The notes beneath the pieces were generated by a model. That model was not told the origin of the DNA. It ran no database searches and saw nothing but the letters and a program-made list of their open reading frames with translations. This document shows positions 8,081 to 18,233 of a DNA stretch of 64,000 nucleotides, piece by piece. A program made the position numbers and the translations under genes. This DNA is from Hymenobacter terricola. Its GTDB lineage: Bacteria; Bacteroidota; Bacteroidia; Cytophagales; Hymenobacteraceae. Every line of letters begins with the position of its first letter. Position 1 is the stretch's first letter. The stretch is from positions 215,370 to 279,369 of the forward strand of contig NZ_JAGEMO020000015.1 of the NCBI RefSeq assembly GCF_017921975.2, read 5' to 3'.

Positions 8081-8838
8081 CCCCGTTCGTCATCAGCTGC
8101 ATGGCCGTCGACGACGAGCCGCTGGCCCTGGGCCTGGTCTGCGCCTTCATCGAGCAAACGCCGTTTCTGCGCCTTGTGGGGCGGCACGAAAGCGCCGTGG
8201 CCGCCCTGCGCGCCCTGCACGAGCAGCCCGACGTGCACCTGCTCTTTCTCGACATCAAGATGCCCGACCTTAGCGGCCTGGAGCTGGCCCGCGTGCTGCA
8301 AAAAGGCCCGCGCGTCATCTTCACCACCGCCTTCAATCAGTACGCCCTCGAAGGCTTCCGCGTCGATGCGCTCGACTACCTGCTCAAGCCCTTCAACTAC
8401 GAAGAATTCCTGCGCGCCGCCCTCAAGGCCCGGGCTTTTTTCGAGCTGAAAAACGCGGGTGCGGCGCCGGCGGCCGCGGCCCCGGTGGCCGCGGCCGCGC
8501 CGCCCGCCGTGCCCGAAGAAAACCATATCTACCTCAAAGTAGAATACCAGTTGGTGCGTGTTTCGCTGGCCGATATTCTCTACGTGGAGGGCCTGAAAGA
8601 CTACGTGAAGGTGCATTTGGCCAGCGCCACCCGGCCGCTGCTCTCCCTCACCAGCCTGCGCAGCATGGAGGAAAAGCTGCCCGCCCGCCAGTTCATGCGC
8701 ATCCACCGCTCCTATATCGTGGGCCTGGACCACATCCAGGCCGTGGGCCGCGGCACGGTGCAGATTGCCGGCCAAACCCTGCCCGTGAGCGACGGCTACC
8801 GCGAGGTGTTCGACCAGTTTTTCAGCCGCTGGAAATAA
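8059..8838 (+). CDS. LytTR-family response regulator
   Basis: 259 residues. A receiver domain (FVISCMAVDDEPLALGL) has phospho-acceptor D65 in LLFLDIKMPDLSGLE, followed by an Ala/Pro-rich linker (~residues 137-153) and a C-terminal LytTR DNA-binding domain (EENHIYLKVEYQLVRVSLAD ... FMRIHRSYIVGLDHI). The start at 8059 keeps the first beta strand and overlaps the kinase gene; a later ATG at 8101 would cut the strand short. It is the output partner of the upstream LytS kinase. Target promoters are not evident. Confidence 0.93.
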   Translation: MSPSESVAPFVISCMAVDDEPLALGLVCAFIEQTPFLRLVGRHESAVAALRALHEQPDVHLLFLDIKMPDLSGLELARVLQKGPRVIFTTAFNQYALEGFRVDALDYLLKPFNYEEFLRAALKARAFFELKNAGAAPAAAAPVAAAAPPAVPEENHIYLKVEYQLVRVSLADILYVEGLKDYVKVHLASATRPLLSLTSLRSMEEKLPARQFMRIHRSYIVGLDHIQAVGRGTVQIAGQTLPVSDGYREVFDQFFSRWK

Positions 8839-8926
8839 GAGAGTACGCCGTATAGTCCGCAACTTGGGTTAACTACTTTCGCAGAACTAAGCGTCCAGTC
8901 GGCGTCTGCACGGCTACTTAACACCT

Positions 8927-11900
8927 TCAGGCCGCCGGCTGGCTCGGGACTTTCGAGGAAGGCAGGATGAACTTGAGCAGCCCGAAGATGGCCGGTATCA
9001 GGCTGGTGAGCGCCACCACAAAGCCTTGGGTTTGGGTGAGAATGTTCGGCTGGGAAATGAAGATGAACAAGGCCCCGGCCGCCAGCAGCAGCATCAGCGG
9101 GGTTTGGGCCGAGGCCCAGCTGCTGCCGTCGGGGTCGGCCTGGGCGTAGCGCAGGGCCTCGCGCCGCCGCTGCGCCGTCAGCAGGTAGTCGCGGAAGCTG
9201 GTGCTGCTCAGGCCCAGGCGCCCGTGCCCGCTGAACCGCAGGAAGCCTTTGCGGAGCAGGTTGTCGAGCGGCCGGCGGTCGTCGGAGTTCACCAGCCCGT
9301 CCTGGGCCAGGTCGAAAAGCAGGAACCGCTCCTGCGGCGAGAGGGCCAGCCAGAGCCGCCGGAAATGGAACTGCGCCAGGCGCTGCACCACGGTCACTAT
9401 TTCGGTGCGGCTCAGCGGCACGCCCGGCTCGCGGCGGCGCCACAGGTTGGCCACGATGGCCGGCCTCAGGCTCGCCACAAACGGCGAGAGCTGGCACTCG
9501 CGCTCAAAAAAGCGCCGCAACGAAAGGTTGGAGCCAATCAGCTGGTGCTCGGCATCGGCGGGCACGGGTTTGGGCGAGACGTTATTCAAGGCAAAATACT
9601 CCACCCTGAACTCGGCCAGCGTATCGAGCAGCAGCTCGCCGGCTTCGCGAATTTCGCTATGGCCACTTACCTGGCACTGCTGCTCCAGGGGGTGGCCGCA
9701 GTCGCCAAAGCCCACCGGGTGGGTGGCCGAGAGTACCAGCAGGGGCCAGCCCCGCCGTTGCAGCTCGGTCAGGAATTCGCACTTGCGCCGGGTGAGGTCG
9801 GCATTGCTAATGAAGCAGTCGAAATTAGCCAGCACCACCACGTGCGGGGCAGTGGCCGCCACCGGCGGGCTGGGCAGCGAGGCCAGCGCCGCACTTTCGC
9901 TGTCTTTGCTTTCAGGCTTGAAGAGCTGCTGGCAGTTGAGCACAATGGCGGGCTGGCCCAGCTCCTGCCGGGCCCAGGCGGGGGCATCGGCCCAGGTGCT
10001 GCCGGCCGGCAGCAGCCACAGGCGGCACACCGGCGCCGCCAGGGCCTCGGTTTGGGGCAGCGGGGTGGGGGCATCTTCGCGCAGGCCAAACAGGCGCCGC
10101 ACCAGGTAGCGCACCAGCGCCTGAAGCACCAGCACCAGGGCCGCCACCAGCACTATCAGGGCCCACCGGCCGGCCGGCCACGTTCGTGGGTAGCCCCAAT
10201 GCAGGCCTTCCAGCGTTGTTTCTACCCGGCCCCGGCTGGGATTGTCCTGGCTGACGAGGGTAATGGGGTCCTGGGCCAGCGACGATACCTGCCAGGGCCG
10301 CCAGGCGCGGGCCGTGGTGCTGTCGTTGGTGAGCACCTGGCCGGCGTCCTCGCTGGGCTTGTTCATCTCGGCCCCGAGGGAGGCAAAAAACTCCAGCGCC
10401 GCCAGCTCCCTGGGCGCGGATTTGACGGCGTCCCGCAACGACACCCCGGCGTCGTATTTCAGGCCGCTGCCGAAAAACCATGTGGTGTAGTAGTGAAAGG
10501 TGTTGGCTTGCGTGTGCCGCTGCTCGTTCAGCCTGAGGATGTGCAGCTGGGCGTAGCGCGCCTGTTGCAGGCGCTCGGCGAGGTGCGCGATGTGGTAGCA
10601 GGTGAGCGCCGGCACGATGCCCAGCAGCACTATCCACCCGAGCAGCATCCACACGTAGGCCAGGCGGTAGCCGCGCGCCAGGGCAATGCCCCGGCGGCCC
10701 AGCCACCGCACCAGCCCGCCGCGCAGCAGCCACCACACCACCCCCCCCAGGCCCAGCACCAGGCCCGCGACCCAGGCCGTTTCGCGGCCACCCACCACCG
10801 CCCAGTGGCAGGCCAGCAGCAGCAGCAGCAGGCCGCTCATCAGCCCCACCACCCAGTGGTGGGTGCGGCGGCTGTAGTCGGGCCGCAGCCGGGTGTGGTG
10901 GTAGGTGAGCACGTAGAGCAGGCCCGGCACCACCAGCAGCAGGCACAGCTGGCTCAGCGGCCCCACGCGCGTGGCCACGGCCCCAAACGCCAGCAGCCCC
11001 ACGCCAATGCCCACCACCACGTGCCAGTAGCGCGCCGCGTGGGTGGGGTGGGGCCACAGGCTGCGGAAACTGTCCGGGTTGGTGAGCTGCTCCTGGCCGG
11101 GAGTGCGGGGCACCACCAGGCGGCGCAGCGCCCAAAAAGCCACGCCCAGCAGCCAGAAACCGCCCAGCAGCGTGAGGCCCAGCAGCGAGGTCTGGCTTTG
11201 CTGGGCCTTGGCGTAGCTCATGTCGAAAAACGTGACCAGCGAACGGTGCATGCCGGGCATCGGGTGCACAAACAAGAGCGTCGGCTTGCCTTGGTACACC
11301 GCTTCCAGGGCCGTGGAGGTTTGGGCGAAAAGGGCCGCCCGGAGCGGGGCCGCCGGCTCGCAATCGGTGAGCAGGTTTTCGCTCAGGTTCAGCTCGGGCT
11401 TGGAGTGTATCATCACGTTGCCGTTGCGCTCCAGCAGGCAGTAGCCGAAGCCCGGCGGCAGTATCTGGTCGTCGAAGCTGAGCAGGGGCGTTTCGAAGGC
11501 GCATATCAGGCCCGGCCGCCACCGGCTGGGGCGGGCCAGCAAGGCCTTCAGCATGGGGGCCCGGCTGCCCGTGGAAGCCGGGCTCAGCGCCGAGGTGTTC
11601 TGCACCGTGCGCAGCATGTCGAAGTAGCACGTATCGGTGCTCACCGCCGGTGGCGTATAGCCCTCGGCACCAATCTGCTTCGCGCTGTCCAGCGCATACG
11701 AGTCGCCCCGGACCAGCTGATAGGCCTGGGCATTCATTTGCTTGAGATAGGGCCTTTTGAGCAGCGAAGGCACGTAATACTTCCCCCCCGATAAGTCGTC
11801 CTGGGCATTCTTGCCGGCCGTTTCCACCGGGGCGGCCAAGGGCGTCGGGTCCAGGCCGTACCGGGCCTCGCCCTGCCGGCTAATCCAGGTAAAATAGTCG

Positions 11901-13192
11901 CCGGGCGTGGCGCCCCGGTGGGAGTAGGCCCGGCACGGATAAGGCCGCAACACCGTCCGAACCGCTCCCGAAGCATCAAACCGCAGCGAATCAACCTGGG
12001 CGTTTTTGAGCGAATCATCCACGTTGCGGGCAATGGTGTTCAGCTCCGTCAGCTCGCCGTGCAGGTCGGTGGCCACGTCCTTCGCCAGCCCGGCCAGCTG
12101 CTGGTGCAGCACCCGCGGCTCGGTGCTGTAGCGCGACACCGCCGCTTGCAGCGTGAGCAGCAGGATGCCCGACCCCAGCACGAGCGAGGCCGCGCAGAGC
12201 AGCACGTCGCCCCGGTCGATTTGCTCGCGCGGGTTCATCAGCAGCAGCTTCAGAAACGGCAGGGACAGGATGCCCAGCAGCAGCAGGCCCAAAATCAGCT
12301 CGGGCCAGCCCGTGGGCAGTTCCCGGCGCTCGGCATTGAAGCGGTTGCCGGCCACCCCGCCCACCAGCAGGCACGTCAGGCCCGGTGCCAGCTGCACCGG
12401 CTGGGCAAACAGCTGGTACTCGTGCCCGCCCACCAGCAGCGCGCCGGCCCGGCCGGTGTGCGTCAGGGTCGAATCGGTGAGCCAGCGGGGCATTTTGGCA
12501 CCTTTTACCGCTTCGGCGCTGGCGGTGTTCAGGTATAGGTCGGTGGGGCCGCTGCTGTAAAAAAGCCGGTTGCTCGGCAGCTCCACCATGAAAAAATAGT
12601 CGAACACGTCGGTCCGCAGCAGGTCCCGAACCAGCGTATCGGCCGGTAGCGTGTGCGTGAGCCGGTAGCGCAGGCCCACGGCCCGGCCGCTGGCGGGCAC
12701 TTCCGCTTTGGCCCCGGCCACGAGTGGAATGAGCCGTTCAAAGACAAACTGGCTGCCCGTGAGCGCCACCGATTTCAGGGGCGTACCGGGCACCTGCGCG
12801 GGCAACACATCCGACGCTTCTGCCGATTCCCGGGCCCTCAGTACCCGCGAAATAGTAGCCACCTCGGCCTGCGAGCTGAACGCGGTGGTTGTTTTGGCAG
12901 GCTTGCCTCCGGGGCGGGAAAGGGGCGTTTTGCCGCCATTGGCGGCCTGCTTGTCGGCCAGCCGGTGTGCGACGGCCAGCGCGTCGCTTTCGTCGTTGAA
13001 ATGCTGCGCCTCAATCTTATCCTTCATGTTCTGGCCGATGCGGGCCAGCACCCGGAAGTAGCGGTAGTTGAGGCTGGCCGTGCGCTGCGGCACGTAGCTG
13101 AGCAGGTAGTAGCTCATCCCCAGCACAATGGCCACGCTCAGGGCCAGCGTGCCAATATTGCGGCCTACGGCCGCAAAGAAAGAGTTTTTCAT
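8927..13192 (-). CDS. Very large polytopic membrane protein with degenerate NTPase-like and winged-helix cytoplasmic part
   Basis: 1421 residues with no family I can name securely. Reading along: a membrane helix at ~12-34, an extracytoplasmic region to ~295 resembling a Cache-type sensor, two helices (~298-352), a second extracytoplasmic region to ~655, about six helices between ~657 and ~870, another outside segment, a helix near 1014, a cytoplasmic part to ~1350, and two closing helices. The cytoplasmic part has VVVLANFDCFIS then LTELQRRGWPLLVLSATHP, resembling the Walker B and sensor region of STAND/AAA NTPases, but a Walker A loop is missing (LLPAGSTW stands in its place). A winged-helix-like block follows (ERFLLFDLAQDGLVN ... 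SSTSFRDYLL). It is convergent with the LytTR gene. It may be a membrane signalling protein. Confidence 0.75.
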   Translation of the reverse strand: MKNSFFAAVGRNIGTLALSVAIVLGMSYYLLSYVPQRTASLNYRYFRVLARIGQNMKDKIEAQHFNDESDALAVAHRLADKQAANGGKTPLSRPGGKPAKTTTAFSSQAEVATISRVLRARESAEASDVLPAQVPGTPLKSVALTGSQFVFERLIPLVAGAKAEVPASGRAVGLRYRLTHTLPADTLVRDLLRTDVFDYFFMVELPSNRLFYSSGPTDLYLNTASAEAVKGAKMPRWLTDSTLTHTGRAGALLVGGHEYQLFAQPVQLAPGLTCLLVGGVAGNRFNAERRELPTGWPELILGLLLLGILSLPFLKLLLMNPREQIDRGDVLLCAASLVLGSGILLLTLQAAVSRYSTEPRVLHQQLAGLAKDVATDLHGELTELNTIARNVDDSLKNAQVDSLRFDASGAVRTVLRPYPCRAYSHRGATPGDYFTWISRQGEARYGLDPTPLAAPVETAGKNAQDDLSGGKYYVPSLLKRPYLKQMNAQAYQLVRGDSYALDSAKQIGAEGYTPPAVSTDTCYFDMLRTVQNTSALSPASTGSRAPMLKALLARPSRWRPGLICAFETPLLSFDDQILPPGFGYCLLERNGNVMIHSKPELNLSENLLTDCEPAAPLRAALFAQTSTALEAVYQGKPTLLFVHPMPGMHRSLVTFFDMSYAKAQQSQTSLLGLTLLGGFWLLGVAFWALRRLVVPRTPGQEQLTNPDSFRSLWPHPTHAARYWHVVVGIGVGLLAFGAVATRVGPLSQLCLLLVVPGLLYVLTYHHTRLRPDYSRRTHHWVVGLMSGLLLLLLACHWAVVGGRETAWVAGLVLGLGGVVWWLLRGGLVRWLGRRGIALARGYRLAYVWMLLGWIVLLGIVPALTCYHIAHLAERLQQARYAQLHILRLNEQRHTQANTFHYYTTWFFGSGLKYDAGVSLRDAVKSAPRELAALEFFASLGAEMNKPSEDAGQVLTNDSTTARAWRPWQVSSLAQDPITLVSQDNPSRGRVETTLEGLHWGYPRTWPAGRWALIVLVAALVLVLQALVRYLVRRLFGLREDAPTPLPQTEALAAPVCRLWLLPAGSTWADAPAWARQELGQPAIVLNCQQLFKPESKDSESAALASLPSPPVAATAPHVVVLANFDCFISNADLTRRKCEFLTELQRRGWPLLVLSATHPVGFGDCGHPLEQQCQVSGHSEIREAGELLLDTLAEFRVEYFALNNVSPKPVPADAEHQLIGSNLSLRRFFERECQLSPFVASLRPAIVANLWRRREPGVPLSRTEIVTVVQRLAQFHFRRLWLALSPQERFLLFDLAQDGLVNSDDRRPLDNLLRKGFLRFSGHGRLGLSSTSFRDYLLTAQRRREALRYAQADPDGSSWASAQTPLMLLLAAGALFIFISQPNILTQTQGFVVALTSLIPAIFGLLKFILPSSKVPSQPAA

Positions 13193-13534
13193 GTCAATGA
13201 CGGGTAGAAAAAGGCAGCAAAGCCCGTGGCAGAACCAGCCCGGGGTGAATAAAACCCGCCGGCAATCCCGCTGTCAGTAACCAGCGCAATACATAAGTAA
13301 TTGAATTTATATCTAATTCAAAATAAGCAAAGCAATAATGTTCATTCCAGTACGGTGAGCAGGCGGTTCTTGCCACCAAAATGCCTTCCGGCCGGGCGTT
13401 GAACCGTTTTTTGGGCGGCGTGGCGATTCCCCAATCCCATTCAGCAGAGGTGGCGGAATGACATAATTTCTAAGCCGCTACCTGAGAAAAATTCACTCCG
13501 TCTTAATAAATAACCAACTATCTTTCCGCTACCT
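13193..13534. other. Intergenic region with an AT-rich palindrome
   Basis: About 340 bases between divergent genes. The only structure I see is TTGAATT-N7-AATTCAA at 13301-13321 in an AT-rich patch, a candidate operator or promoter element for the large membrane protein gene on the minus strand. No gene or RNA is apparent. Confidence 0.5.
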
Positions 13535-13759
13535 ATGAACGAAGGCCCGCCCGATTTCTTTGACACCGACGGCCGCCCCGAACCGGCCGCTGCCGCCAGC
13601 CTTGCCGCCGAGCGCAAGCTGAAGGTGTGGGCCGTGCTCAACGCCGTGGACCAGGGCCTGATGACCGACGAAGAAGCCCGCGCCGCCTACGGCATCAGCG
13701 CCGAGGAAATGGAGGCGCACCGCGCCGGCTGGCGCGACCTGGGCACCGGCCGCCGCTGA
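13535..13759 (+). CDS. Small DUF1153/SciP-like helix-turn-helix protein
   Basis: 74 residues, acidic N-terminus. Residues ~27-66 (ERKLKVWAVLNAVDQGLMTD EEARAAYGIS, shown in two pieces) resemble the DUF1153/SciP helix-turn-helix pattern, in which a basic helix is followed by a GLxTxEEAxxxYxxSxEEhxxW motif. Such domains in alphaproteobacteria modulate the CtrA regulator; a similar role cannot be assumed here. The gene stands alone upstream of the kai cluster, 229 bases away. The family call is from pattern only. Confidence 0.6.
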   Translation: MNEGPPDFFDTDGRPEPAAAASLAAERKLKVWAVLNAVDQGLMTDEEARAAYGISAEEMEAHRAGWRDLGTGRR

Positions 13760-13988
13760 GAAACCCGTTGATGAAACCACGGAGCCGCTGGTGCGTAAAC
13801 CCCCGCCAATAGCCCGCGCGGCTACGCTCCGTGCGTGGGCAGCTCACCCTTAAGCAGAGGTGGGTTTCGCTGGTAATTACATGACTTACTTGGTGTTGCC
13901 GCTATCCGTTTAGCCTGCTCTCCGGTGCTTTGTCCCAAGGGTGAGGCCCAGCGAAGGTTGCTTTTGCCGCGCTATTTCCGTCTTCTTC

Positions 13989-15731
13989 ATGCAAGAACTT
14001 ACTTCATTGGCTGCCCCCGTATTGCCCCAATTAGCCAAGTCCCCCACGGGCATCGAAGGCCTGGACGAAATCACCGAAGGCGGCCTGCCGCTGGGCCGGC
14101 CCACGCTGATTTGCGGCAGCGCCGGCTGCGGCAAAACCCTGATGGGCGTGGAGTTTCTGGTGCGCGGCATTCAGAACTACAACGAGCCGGGCGTGCTCAT
14201 GGCCTTCGAGGAAACCGGCGCCGAGCTGGCCGCCAACGTGGCCTCGCTGGGCTTCGACCTGAACGACTTGCAGGCCCGCCAGCTGCTGCGCCTGGACCAC
14301 GTGCACGTGGACCGCTCCGAAATTGAGGAAACCGGCGAGTACGACCTCGACGGTCTGTTCATCCGGCTGGGCTACGCCATCGATTCCATTGGGGCCAGGC
14401 GCGTGGTGCTCGATACGATTGAGGCCCTGTTTTCGGGCTTTCCGAACCAGGGCGTGCTGCGCTCCGAAATCCGCCGGCTGTTTCGCTGGCTGAAGGACAA
14501 GGGCGTCACCACCGTCATCACCGCCGAGCGCGGCGAGGGCACGCTCACCCGCCAGGGCCTGGAAGAGTACGTGTCGGACTGCGTGATTCTGCTCGACAAC
14601 CGCGTGATTGACCAGATTACCACCCGCCGGCTGCGCGTGGTGAAGTACCGCGGCAGCACCCACGGCACCAACGAGTACCCCTACATCATCACCGAAGACG
14701 GCATTGCCGTGGTGCCGGTGACCTCGCTGCGGCTGGAGCACAGCGTGTCGGACCAGATTGACTCGACCGGCATTCCGGCGCTGGACGAGATGTTTGGCCG
14801 GCGCGGCTTTTACCACGGCAGCAGCGTGCTGCTCACCGGCACGGCCGGCACCGCCAAAACCACGCTGGCGGCCGCTTTTGCCCAGCAGGTGTGCAAGCAG
14901 GGCCACCGCTGCCTGATGTTTATCTTTGAAGAATCGCCCCAGCAATTGATTCGCAACATGAAGTCGGTGGGCATCGACCTGGCCCCGCTGGTGGCGCAGG
15001 GCCTGCTGAGGATTGAGGCTTCGCGGCCCACCCTCAACGGCCTGGAGCGCCACCTGGTGACCATTCACCGGGAAGTGCGCGAGTTTCAGCCCCACGCCGT
15101 GGTCATCGACCCCATCAGCAACCTGATTTCGGTGGGCAACATCAACGAGGTGCGCAGCATGCTCACCCGCCTGATTGATTACCTGAAAGTCAACAACATC
15201 ACGGCCCTGTTTACGGCCCTGGTGAACACCCGCACCAACCAGAACGAGATGACCGAAGAAGGCGTGTCGTCGCTGGTCGATACCTGGATTAGCGTGCGCG
15301 ATTTGGAAGGCATCGGCGAGCGCAACCGCGGCCTGAGCATCCTCAAATCGCGCGGAATGGCGCATTCCAACCAGGTGCGCGAGTTCATCGTGACCGAGCA
15401 GGGCATTGAGCTGCTCGACGTGGTGGTGGGCCCCACCGGCATCGTGACCGGGGCCAGCCGCCTCACCCAGCAGCTGCAGGAGCACGCCCAGCACCTGGCC
15501 ACCCGCCAGGAAGTGGAGCGCCGCGACCGCGAGCTGGAGCGCCGCCGCCGCGTGCTCGAAGCCAACATCGCCAACCTGCGCACCGACTTCGAATCGGTGG
15601 AAGAAGAGTTGCGGCAGATTAACAGCGAAGCCGAAACGCGCCAGCAAACGCTGCTGAGCGACAACCGGCGCATTGCCACCGCCACCCCACCGGCGGCGCA
15701 GGCGCCCGCCGCCACCCCCGGCGAGGAGTAA
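13989..15731 (+). CDS. kaiC: KaiC-type double RecA ATPase/autokinase
   Basis: 580 residues from the ATG at 13989. Two RecA domains: CI has Walker A GSAGCGKT at ~42-49 and catalytic Glu pair in [11 protein letters not shown] has Walker A GTAGTAKT from ~284 and Glu pair in FIFEESP. The CII phosphorylation site aligns to S427-S428 (GVSSLVDTW), replacing the cyanobacterial Ser-Thr pair. A coiled-coil tail (~500-560) replaces the KaiA-binding peptide of cyanobacterial KaiC. It heads a cluster with two kaiB genes, a PAS kinase and a response regulator; no kaiA is present. Such KaiC proteins outside cyanobacteria are linked to stress responses or simple timers. Confidence 0.95.
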   Translation: MQELTSLAAPVLPQLAKSPTGIEGLDEITEGGLPLGRPTLICGSAGCGKTLMGVEFLVRGIQNYNEPGVLMAFEETGAELAANVASLGFDLNDLQARQLLRLDHVHVDRSEIEETGEYDLDGLFIRLGYAIDSIGARRVVLDTIEALFSGFPNQGVLRSEIRRLFRWLKDKGVTTVITAERGEGTLTRQGLEEYVSDCVILLDNRVIDQITTRRLRVVKYRGSTHGTNEYPYIITEDGIAVVPVTSLRLEHSVSDQIDSTGIPALDEMFGRRGFYHGSSVLLTGTAGTAKTTLAAAFAQQVCKQGHRCLMFIFEESPQQLIRNMKSVGIDLAPLVAQGLLRIEASRPTLNGLERHLVTIHREVREFQPHAVVIDPISNLISVGNINEVRSMLTRLIDYLKVNNITALFTALVNTRTNQNEMTEEGVSSLVDTWISVRDLEGIGERNRGLSILKSRGMAHSNQVREFIVTEQGIELLDVVVGPTGIVTGASRLTQQLQEHAQHLATRQEVERRDRELERRRRVLEANIANLRTDFESVEEELRQINSEAETRQQTLLSDNRRIATATPPAAQAPAATPGEE

Positions 15732-15807
15732 ACCCCGGCGGCGAGTAACCCCAGCGGCGCGGGCTCCGTATGGGGAGGTCGCGCCTGCCTGCCCCATTAC
15801 CTGTTTC

Positions 15808-16122
15808 ATGGCTGAAGTAATCGAAGAAGAAAACCCCGAAGAAACCTGGGAGCTGCGCCTGTACGTGGCCGGCCAGACTCCCAAGTCGGTGGCGGCCCTG
15901 GCCAACCTGAAAAAATACTGCGAGCAGCACCTCAAGGGCCGCTACAAGCTGGAGGTTATCGACTTGCTGGTGAACCCGCAGCTGGCCGAAGGCGACCAGA
16001 TTCTGGCCATTCCCACGCTGGTGCGCAAGGTGCCCGAGCCCATCCGCAAAATCATCGGCGACCTGTCGAACGAAGCGCGGGTGCTGGTTGGGCTCGACGT
16101 GCGCCCCGCCGTGCGCACCTGA
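15808..16122 (+). CDS. kaiB: KaiB family protein, first copy
   Basis: 104 residues with the thioredoxin-like KaiB pattern: [14 protein letters not shown], then [42 protein letters not shown] and [13 protein letters not shown]. KaiB binds the CI ring of KaiC and changes fold on doing so. The start is the ATG at 15808, 76 bases after kaiC. It is close in sequence to the second copy, which follows after eight bases, suggesting a tandem duplication with possible division of roles. Confidence 0.95.
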   Translation: MAEVIEEENPEETWELRLYVAGQTPKSVAALANLKKYCEQHLKGRYKLEVIDLLVNPQLAEGDQILAIPTLVRKVPEPIRKIIGDLSNEARVLVGLDVRPAVRT

Positions 16123-16130
16123 CCCCGGCC

Positions 16131-16472
16131 ATGGAACCATTCACGGACCCCACGCCCTTCCCGGAGCCCGCCGAACCCGAGTACCTGTTGCACCTGTACA
16201 TCACGGGGGCCACCCCCAACTCCACGCGCGCCGTGCGCAACATCAAAGACATCTGCGAGCAGTACCTGAAAGGCCGCTACGAGCTGCTGATTGTGGACGT
16301 GTACCAACAGCCCGAGCTGGCCCAGCAGGAAGACCTTATCGGCGTGCCCATGCTCATTAAGCGGCGGCCGGGCCTGGTGCGCCGGCTGGTGGGCGACCTC
16401 ACAGACCACGGCCGGGTGCTGAAAGCCCTGGGGGTAATGCCGCCTGCCAACGGCCAGAACGGCCATGAGTAG
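16131..16472 (+). CDS. kaiB: KaiB family protein, second copy
   Basis: 113 residues with YLLHLYITGATPNSTRAVRN, ICEQYLKGRYELLIVDVYQQ, PELAQQEDLIGVPMLI and PGLVRRLVGDLTD. Compared with the first copy it has a longer Pro-rich N-terminus and a QNGHE tail. The 3' end overlaps the start of the PAS histidine kinase by eight bases, indicating translational coupling, so KaiB and the kinase are likely made together. Confidence 0.95.
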   Translation: MEPFTDPTPFPEPAEPEYLLHLYITGATPNSTRAVRNIKDICEQYLKGRYELLIVDVYQQPELAQQEDLIGVPMLIKRRPGLVRRLVGDLTDHGRVLKALGVMPPANGQNGHE

Positions 16473-18177
16473 TTCCCAGCCCACGCCCGCCGCCCTGGCC
16501 CGCGAAATCGAAGAGCTGCGCTACCAGCTCGAAGAAGCCCAGGAGCTGATTCACGCCATTCGGACCGGGGCCGTGGACGCGCTGGCCGTGCAAAGCGCCG
16601 AAGGCCCGCGCATCTTCACCCTGCAAGGGGCCGACCACGGCTACCGCACCCTGATTGAGCAGATGAGCGAAGGCGCCCTGCTGCTCAGCGAGGACGCGAC
16701 CGTGCTGTACTGCAACGCCGCCCTGGCCAGCCTGCTGGGCCGGCCCCTGGGCGAGGTAATGGGCAGTGCCTTTGGGGCGTTTGTGCCGTCGGCCTTTGCC
16801 GACTACTGGGCCGGGCTGGTGCTGAAAGGCTGGCAGGGCAAAAGCAGGGGCGAGCTGCCCCTGCAAACCACGGCCGGGGCGCTCGTGCCGCTGTCGGTGA
16901 GTATGAACGTGCTGGCTTTCAACAACATGCCGACGCTGGCCGTGATTGTGACCGACTTGTCGGCGCAGCGCGAAATCACCACCATCCGGGCCCAGGTGGC
17001 CGAGCAAAATGCCCTGCTGGACCGCAAAACGGCCGAGCTGAAGCGCGAAGAAGCCGCCCGGCTCGCGGGCGAGCAGGCCGCCGCCGAGGCCAGCCGCCTG
17101 CTGGAAGGCATCCCGCAGATTGCCTGGACGGCCAACCCGCGGGGCGACATCACCTACCTGAACCGCCGCTGGTTCGACTACGTGGGCTGGGAAAATGCCA
17201 CCGGCCCCGACCACGGCTGGAGCGCCCACCTGCACCCCGACGACGTGGCCGCCACCGCCCGGCAATGGCAGCAGTGCCTGGGCCGGGGCGCGGCCTTTGA
17301 AGTGGAGTACCGCTTCCGCAACCGCGCCGGCGACTACCGCTGGATGCTGGGCCGGGCACTGCCCTCGCGCAACGAGCAGGACGACATTATTCAGTGGATT
17401 GGCACCTGCACCGACATTCACGAGCAGAAGCTGGCCCTGGAACGCATTGATTACGGCCAGCGCCAGCTGCGCGAAAACAACGCGCAGCTCACCCGCGTGA
17501 ACGTGGACCTGGACAATTTTATCTACACCGCCTCGCACGACCTCAAGGCGCCCATCAGCAACATTGAGGGCCTGCTACTGGCCCTGCTCGACGAGCTGCC
17601 GCCCGCTACCGTGCACACCGAGCCCGTGCAGCCCCTGCTCGACCTGATGCAGGATTCGGTGAACCGCTTCAAGCGCACCATCGAGCACCTCACCGACGTG
17701 TCGAAGCTGCAGAAGGAGCACGGCCACCCCACCGCGCCGGTCGATGTGGCGGCCGTGGTGGAGGACGTGCGCCTCGATTTGGGGCCGCTCATCCAGGCCG
17801 CCGGCGCGCGGCTGGAAGTGGACGTGCAGGCCGCGCCCACGGTGTCGTTTTCGGAGAAAAACCTGCGCAGCGTGGTGTTCAACCTGCTCAGCAACGCCCT
17901 CAAGTACCGCGCGCCCGGCCGGGCGCCGCTGGTGCGCCTGCGCACCTGGCCCGAGGGCGAAGGCATAATGCTGGCCGTGCAGGACAACGGCCTGGGCCTC
18001 GACACCGCCAGCGAGCACAAGCTGTTTGGCATGTTCCAGCGCTTCCACGACCACGTTGAGGGCTCCGGCATTGGCCTCTACATGGTTAAAAAAATGGTGG
18101 AAAACGCGGGCGGGCGCATTGCCGTACGTTCCGAGCTGGGCGTTGGTTCTACGTTTTCTATTTACTTCACCCGATAA
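16465..18177 (+). CDS. PAS-domain sensor histidine kinase of the kai cluster
   Basis: 570 residues, no membrane helix. An N-terminal coiled region (AREIEELRYQLEEAQELI), a PAS domain at ~55-160, a coiled linker, a second PAS/PAC at ~200-320 (YRWMLGRALP ... WIGTCTDIHEQ), then HisKA with H358 in YTASHDLKAPISN, and a HATPase domain (N box NLLSNALKY, G1 DNGLGLD, G2 GSGIGLYMVKK). Its cytosolic form and overlap with kaiB suggest that it reads the Kai state or a small ligand and passes phosphate to the response regulator downstream. The link to Kai output is inferred from context, as in the clock kinase SasA. Confidence 0.93.
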   Translation: MSSSQPTPAALAREIEELRYQLEEAQELIHAIRTGAVDALAVQSAEGPRIFTLQGADHGYRTLIEQMSEGALLLSEDATVLYCNAALASLLGRPLGEVMGSAFGAFVPSAFADYWAGLVLKGWQGKSRGELPLQTTAGALVPLSVSMNVLAFNNMPTLAVIVTDLSAQREITTIRAQVAEQNALLDRKTAELKREEAARLAGEQAAAEASRLLEGIPQIAWTANPRGDITYLNRRWFDYVGWENATGPDHGWSAHLHPDDVAATARQWQQCLGRGAAFEVEYRFRNRAGDYRWMLGRALPSRNEQDDIIQWIGTCTDIHEQKLALERIDYGQRQLRENNAQLTRVNVDLDNFIYTASHDLKAPISNIEGLLLALLDELPPATVHTEPVQPLLDLMQDSVNRFKRTIEHLTDVSKLQKEHGHPTAPVDVAAVVEDVRLDLGPLIQAAGARLEVDVQAAPTVSFSEKNLRSVVFNLLSNALKYRAPGRAPLVRLRTWPEGEGIMLAVQDNGLGLDTASEHKLFGMFQRFHDHVEGSGIGLYMVKKMVENAGGRIAVRSELGVGSTFSIYFTR

Positions 18178-18233
18178 AAAAGCGGCACTGGGCCGCATCC
18201 CGTCGCGTTGTAACCGTGGCCATCCGACCATCC

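Noticed and set aside
9026..11794. 922-codon open frame on the plus strand inside the large membrane protein gene
   Set aside because: It is a high-GC antisense shadow rich in Gln/Arg/Gly/His without domains; the minus-strand frame has membrane helices and domain structure.
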